Source: Methanocorpusculum sp. (GTDB taxonomy: Archaea > Halobacteriota > Methanomicrobia > Methanomicrobiales > Methanocorpusculaceae). From it: 64,000 nucleotides of DNA. Made by a program: the position numbers and the translations under genes. Positions 60,917-64,000 of this stretch are shown here, piece by piece. Position 1 is the stretch's first letter, and the number at the start of each line of letters is the position of its first letter. The DNA is taken from assembly GCA_017387505.1 (NCBI GenBank), contig JAFOFB010000022.1, positions 1 through 64,000 of the forward strand, written 5' to 3'. Below the pieces are notes generated by a model, which was given only the letters and a program-made list of their open reading frames with translations, was not told the origin of the DNA and searched no databases.

Positions 60917-61942
60917 ATGTATTTTGATGATATACCAACAGTCCCCACAGCGGATGAATTAATAGACCGCGTGCTCCGCCGTGCCGCAAAGAAGATGCGG
61001 GAAAAGACCAATAAACGCCGCGCAGATGAGGATTTCGTACGTTCCATCACTCAGGCATCCCACGATAAGCTTGTTGCTATCATCCAGAGTTTCCCGAATT
61101 TTGAGGAGCTGCCGCCGTTCTACCGTGACTTATGCGATATTTTATTCGGCATGGATAACCTCAAGATGAATCTGGGTATGGTCGGATGGGCAGCTAAGAA
61201 TGTGCGTGATGTCGGTCGTTTCATTTCTACCGGTATGAGAAGGGCGGATACTCTTGTCGAGCGTCGCCGCGCTGTTGCCAGAATTGCGTCTATTATTCAC
61301 CGCGCAGATGATGCGCTTCACTACTTAAATGATGTAAGAAATGTTCTCCGTAAACTTCCGCATGTAAATCCTGATGAGTTTACGATTGTTGTTGCAGGAT
61401 ATCCGAACGTTGGAAAGTCCTCTTTCATTCGTTTAGTTTCATCTGCTGAGCCTGAGATTGCATCCTATCCGTTCACCACCAAGGGAATTATTGTTGGTCA
61501 CAGAATTGCCGAGCGCAGAAGAAAGATTCAGTTCATTGATACTCCGGGTCTGCTTGACCGCGAGGGTGAGGAGAGAAATGCTATCGAAAAACAGGCACTG
61601 AATGCGTTAGTATATGTGGCAGACATAGTTCTCTTCGTAATCGATGCAAGTGAAAACTGCGGTTATTCGATTGAGGCACAGTTTAAGCTTAGAGAGGAGA
61701 TTGAGGAGATTACTTCTGTTCCGATGGTGACTGTTGTCAACAAGGCTGATGTTAAGAAGTATGAAGGATTCTTCAACATGTCCACTGTCTCCGGCGAGGG
61801 TGTTGAAGATGTGTTAAACGAGCTTCTTAGAATCAGAAAAGAGAATATGATTAAAGAAGTCGTTGATATCAGGTCCGAGCTTCCTGTCCCGGAGATGAGA
61901 CGTCACGGCGGAAGAACGAAGTCCAAGAAGGACGCATACTAA
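60917..61942 (+). CDS. NOG1-type GTPase
   Basis: 341 residues. G1 AGYPNVGKSS, G3 DTPGLLDREGEERN, G4 NKAD are present; the N-terminal 150 residues are the helical NOG1 domain (FPNFEELPPFYRDLCDILFG). Archaeal NOG1 assists 50S assembly by family analogy. The C-terminus is basic (RRHGGRTKSKKDAY), fitting rRNA binding. Start at 60917 begins MYFDDIPTVPTADELID, the archaeal N-terminus. Confidence 0.92.
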   Translation: MYFDDIPTVPTADELIDRVLRRAAKKMREKTNKRRADEDFVRSITQASHDKLVAIIQSFPNFEELPPFYRDLCDILFGMDNLKMNLGMVGWAAKNVRDVGRFISTGMRRADTLVERRRAVARIASIIHRADDALHYLNDVRNVLRKLPHVNPDEFTIVVAGYPNVGKSSFIRLVSSAEPEIASYPFTTKGIIVGHRIAERRRKIQFIDTPGLLDREGEERNAIEKQALNALVYVADIVLFVIDASENCGYSIEAQFKLREEIEEITSVPMVTVVNKADVKKYEGFFNMSTVSGEGVEDVLNELLRIRKENMIKEVVDIRSELPVPEMRRHGGRTKSKKDAY

Positions 61943-61952
61943 ATCCCAATAC

Positions 61953-61967
61953 TTTTTTTTCAAAAAA
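61953..61967. terminator. Shared terminator tracts for convergent genes
   Basis: T8 (61953-61960) for the GTPase transcript and A6 (61962-61967, U6 on minus) for the DUF3006 transcript lie back to back between the stops. Confidence 0.6.
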
Positions 61968-61972
61968 TAGAT

Positions 61973-62200
61973 TTACTGCTTGTTCAGCAGCTTTTTTCGA
62001 ATCTCGGAAACACGCTTTCTTGCGCCCTCAGTTTCTCCAGGCTCTGCTTCGAAATGAAGCGAGATAATATCTCCTGCTTCCACTCCTTCCGGCAAAACCT
62101 CTATCGGAAATACCCCTAAAGGCCGTTCCTCCTCTTCACCTCGTAAAAGAAGGTTTGCGAGGTTTCCCTCGATTGAATCAACAGTTACAAACAGCTTCAC
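61973..62200 (-). CDS. DUF3006 protein
   Basis: 75 residues. The N-terminal VTVDSIEGNLANLLL and LPEGVEAGDIISL fit DUF3006, a small beta-rich family often next to ComEC-like metallo-beta-lactamase genes, as here. The C-terminus is a basic helix. ATGA overlap with the upstream lactamase-fold gene. Role unknown, probably a partner of that enzyme. Confidence 0.85.
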   Translation of the reverse strand: MKLFVTVDSIEGNLANLLLRGEEEERPLGVFPIEVLPEGVEAGDIISLHFEAEPGETEGARKRVSEIRKKLLNKQ

Positions 62201-63207
62201 ACCTTCACCCCGTTTCCGGAGATGAAAATCTTTGATGCATCGTGCGGACTGTTTCTGATTTTGACAGAGTACTCAGAACCGTCAGTTGTCACAACAACAT
62301 CTCCGTCAATGTCAGTTCTAAAGGTTTTATCTGCGGTTGTAAACTTCGCGAAGTTTCTCAGAGGCTCGATGTGCGGATGTCCGTAATCATTATCCTCTCC
62401 GCAGCTGATGACAACAACATCAGGTGTAACTCTGTAGAGGAAATCCATAGTTGAAGACGAGGAGCTTCCGTGGTGTCCTGCCTTTAAGATGTCAGCATCG
62501 ATGTTTGCGGCGGTTGACAGAATATACTCTTCAGCCTTGTCCTCTGCATCTCCTGTTAAGAGGTATGACACATCACCATAGGTAATCTTTAGAACAATCG
62601 AGTTCTCATTAACATCAGCCTTCTTTCCGGAATAAATTAAATCCTGAGGCGGGGAAAGCACCTCGATAGTAACACCTGACCATGGGGAAGAGATGCGGTC
62701 ACCGTCTCTTACAATCTTATAGTCTACATCCTCTTCGAGGAGATATAACATAAGATTCTCATAAGTCTTTGAGGTGTGCTCAACACCGTTGTCATAGACA
62801 GTACCTACATCATAACGTTTCAGAACATCAATTGCAGAACCTATGTGGTCATAGTCCTGATGAGTTAATAGCATGAACTCTAACTTCTTCACACCAAGCG
62901 AATCAAGATATGCAAAAATTGCCTCACGCGACTCACGCTCAGACGGAGACATAGTTTCACCCGCATCAATTAAAGCATATTTTCCATCCTTTGAGAGAAG
63001 AAGAGCATCTCCCTGTCCCATATCTATAACATGCATCGAGAAAGCCTTCTCATCAGTTACAAGCGGTACAAGAGAGCTGTCACCTCCGATAAATCCTGAC
63101 TCTACACCGAAGAATCCGACAGCTATTACAAAAATCAGACCCAGAATAAGGCTTACAACCTTCTTCATCTGTTTCTGCGATTTCTTCGACCGTCTTTTCT
63201 TAGCCAT
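62197..63207 (-). CDS. ComEC/Rec2-like metallo-beta-lactamase fold protein
   Basis: 336 residues. Basic N-terminus and one helix (about 16-36) anchor it; the catalytic domain lies outside. Metal motif THQDYDHIG, then TGDAEDKAEE and AGHHGSSSS, GEDNDYGHPH. Resembles the lactamase part of ComEC, the DNA channel of competence, without its channel helices. May degrade or process DNA or other phosphodiesters at the cell surface; this is inferred. Pairs with DUF3006. Confidence 0.87.
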   Translation of the reverse strand: MAKKRRSKKSQKQMKKVVSLILGLIFVIAVGFFGVESGFIGGDSSLVPLVTDEKAFSMHVIDMGQGDALLLSKDGKYALIDAGETMSPSERESREAIFAYLDSLGVKKLEFMLLTHQDYDHIGSAIDVLKRYDVGTVYDNGVEHTSKTYENLMLYLLEEDVDYKIVRDGDRISSPWSGVTIEVLSPPQDLIYSGKKADVNENSIVLKITYGDVSYLLTGDAEDKAEEYILSTAANIDADILKAGHHGSSSSSTMDFLYRVTPDVVVISCGEDNDYGHPHIEPLRNFAKFTTADKTFRTDIDGDVVVTTDGSEYSVKIRNSPHDASKIFISGNGVKV

Positions 63208-63248
63208 ACTAATTAGTATACGCCGTGAAGATAAAAAAGATTCGGGTT

Positions 63249-63974
63249 TTACAGCCCGATTTTTTCTGCGCAGAACCTTCCAATCTCTTTCTGGAACTTT
63301 TCCGGATGGTTCATAACGTCAAGAGTGTCTGATGTTCCAACCATATCATATAGAGAGCGTCCGGCAACAAGACCCAACTCAGGGATCGGAGACGGCAGAA
63401 GTGTGTGGATTGGAATCGGCTCTCCATAGTTTGGATTCGGCACCCATCCGCCTTTTTTCATGTAATAGTATGCCGCTCCGTGCATCTCATTGATTTCCCC
63501 GTACTCGGAAGAGAAATCAGTGGACACAAGATTTGCCATAATTAACTCCTCGCGTCCAGGATTGATTGTCACATGCCCGTATCCTGATGGAATTAAAACA
63601 ACATCTCCTGCATGTGCCGGGACAACTATGACATCACTTCTGTCAGCCTTCTGGAGAAGGTATAAGGCATATCCTGAAAGCACCTCATACACTTCAGGGT
63701 ATGCAATTCCGGCAGGGTTTTTCGGGTGATAGTGTCCTTTGGTTTTGGTATATTCTCCGTTGATAATTCCAGGCGGAATTCTCGTGATATCATAGCGAAG
63801 GTGGTGACGCTCAAGCCATGTGTGGTCTCCGTGAGTCATATAGAGATCCCGGTACATATAGTAAAGCGGTTTTTCAGGATCCATATTGGATGGACGAACA
63901 GCGAATACATTTTCCATATCTGCAACTGTCCTGACCGACGGCTCTGGAAGTCCCGGGGCCCATATTTTATTCAT
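63249..63974 (-). CDS. pgiA: Glucose-6-phosphate isomerase, archaeal cupin type
   Basis: Interconverts glucose 6-phosphate and fructose 6-phosphate. 241 residues. Cupin metal motif TKGHYHPKNPAG and YPEVYEVLSGYALYLLQ, then VLIPSGYGHVTINPG (the last His ligand). This is the archaeal-specific enzyme, unrelated to the large bacterial PGI. ATG at 63974 begins MNKIWAPGLPEPSVRTV. Last gene in the window; its promoter lies within the remaining 26 bases or beyond the edge. Confidence 0.92.
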   Translation of the reverse strand: MNKIWAPGLPEPSVRTVADMENVFAVRPSNMDPEKPLYYMYRDLYMTHGDHTWLERHHLRYDITRIPPGIINGEYTKTKGHYHPKNPAGIAYPEVYEVLSGYALYLLQKADRSDVIVVPAHAGDVVLIPSGYGHVTINPGREELIMANLVSTDFSSEYGEINEMHGAAYYYMKKGGWVPNPNYGEPIPIHTLLPSPIPELGLVAGRSLYDMVGTSDTLDVMNHPEKFQKEIGRFCAEKIGL

Positions 63975-64000
63975 ATCTTATCTATATGACACCAAACTAT

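Overview
The window reads as chromosomal DNA of a methanogenic archaeon. Archaeal information-processing genes (primase large subunit PriL, sliding clamp PCNA, EF-1alpha followed by ribosomal protein S10, Nre repair protein, XPD-type helicase) lie beside methanogen-specific genes (methanogenesis marker protein 11, CofH of coenzyme F420 synthesis, four-subunit pyruvate:ferredoxin oxidoreductase, cupin-type glucose-6-phosphate isomerase, corrinoid assembly and salvage genes). Gene content and style suggest Methanomicrobiales, perhaps near Methanocorpusculum; that placement is inference. Genes are tightly packed, many start within an ATGA or TAATG overlap, most ends carry a plain U-tract, and several promoters look leaderless. 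I saw no rRNA, tRNA, CRISPR array, transposase or integrase.

Layout. 1-741: no convincing gene, A/C-rich, with hairpins. 742-8108 (minus): EamA transporter; a compressed operon pyrD-pyrK-CpXC-CpXC-nnr; priL-pcn. 8220-10220 (plus): rlmE, a nucleotidyltransferase, a DUF2089 regulator. 10285-14926 (minus): acyl-CoA ligase, nfo with two unknown partners, marker protein 11. 15042-19823: rubredoxin, HTH regulator, carbonic anhydrase, HAD phosphatase (minus), a PAS sensor with DNA-binding head, small Cys protein. 19809-23500: cobS (minus), then cobT-YkgJ-TraB. 23661-27188 (plus): bacterial-type riboflavin operon, tuf-rps10. 27252-31003 (minus): four pilin-like proteins, aldehyde dehydrogenase. 31067-34673: GIY-YIG/DUF4357 protein, a GC-rich inverted-repeat element, ogt, XPD-like helicase. 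34769-38527: btuC-btuD-cbiZ-fdhD. 38629-44760: site-2 protease, gdhA, tspO, cofH, signal peptidase, a degenerate cis-prenyltransferase. 44802-52380: a nine-gene membrane locus built on MoxR and DUF58. 52425-55864: regulators, small membrane proteins and Nre. 55982-58843: porGDAB. 58990-63974: membrane-bound HTH, PRC-barrel, HTH-CBS regulator, NOG1-type GTPase, ComEC-like lactamase-fold protein, glucose-6-phosphate isomerase.

Functional themes. Flavin and deazaflavin supply (ribE, ribB, ribH, cofH) and corrinoid supply (cobS, cobT, cbiZ, btuCD) serve methanogenesis. porGDAB makes pyruvate from acetyl-CoA, gdhA links carbon to nitrogen, and the isomerase feeds gluconeogenesis. DNA maintenance is represented by priL, pcn, nfo, ogt, the XPD-like helicase and Nre, whose C-terminus carries a PCNA-binding motif. 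The cell surface is represented by signal peptidase, the divergent prenyltransferase, the pilin-like operon and the MoxR/DUF58 locus.

Best leads: (1) a pair of inverted GC-rich hairpin arms at 31991-32175 that differ by three compensatory base-pair changes; (2) the MoxR/DUF58 locus with an Asn-sequon-rich, repeat-bearing surface protein and an unannotated 59-residue membrane protein; (3) a cis-prenyltransferase paralogue that has lost catalytic residues; (4) a bacterial-type riboflavin synthase operon in an archaeon.
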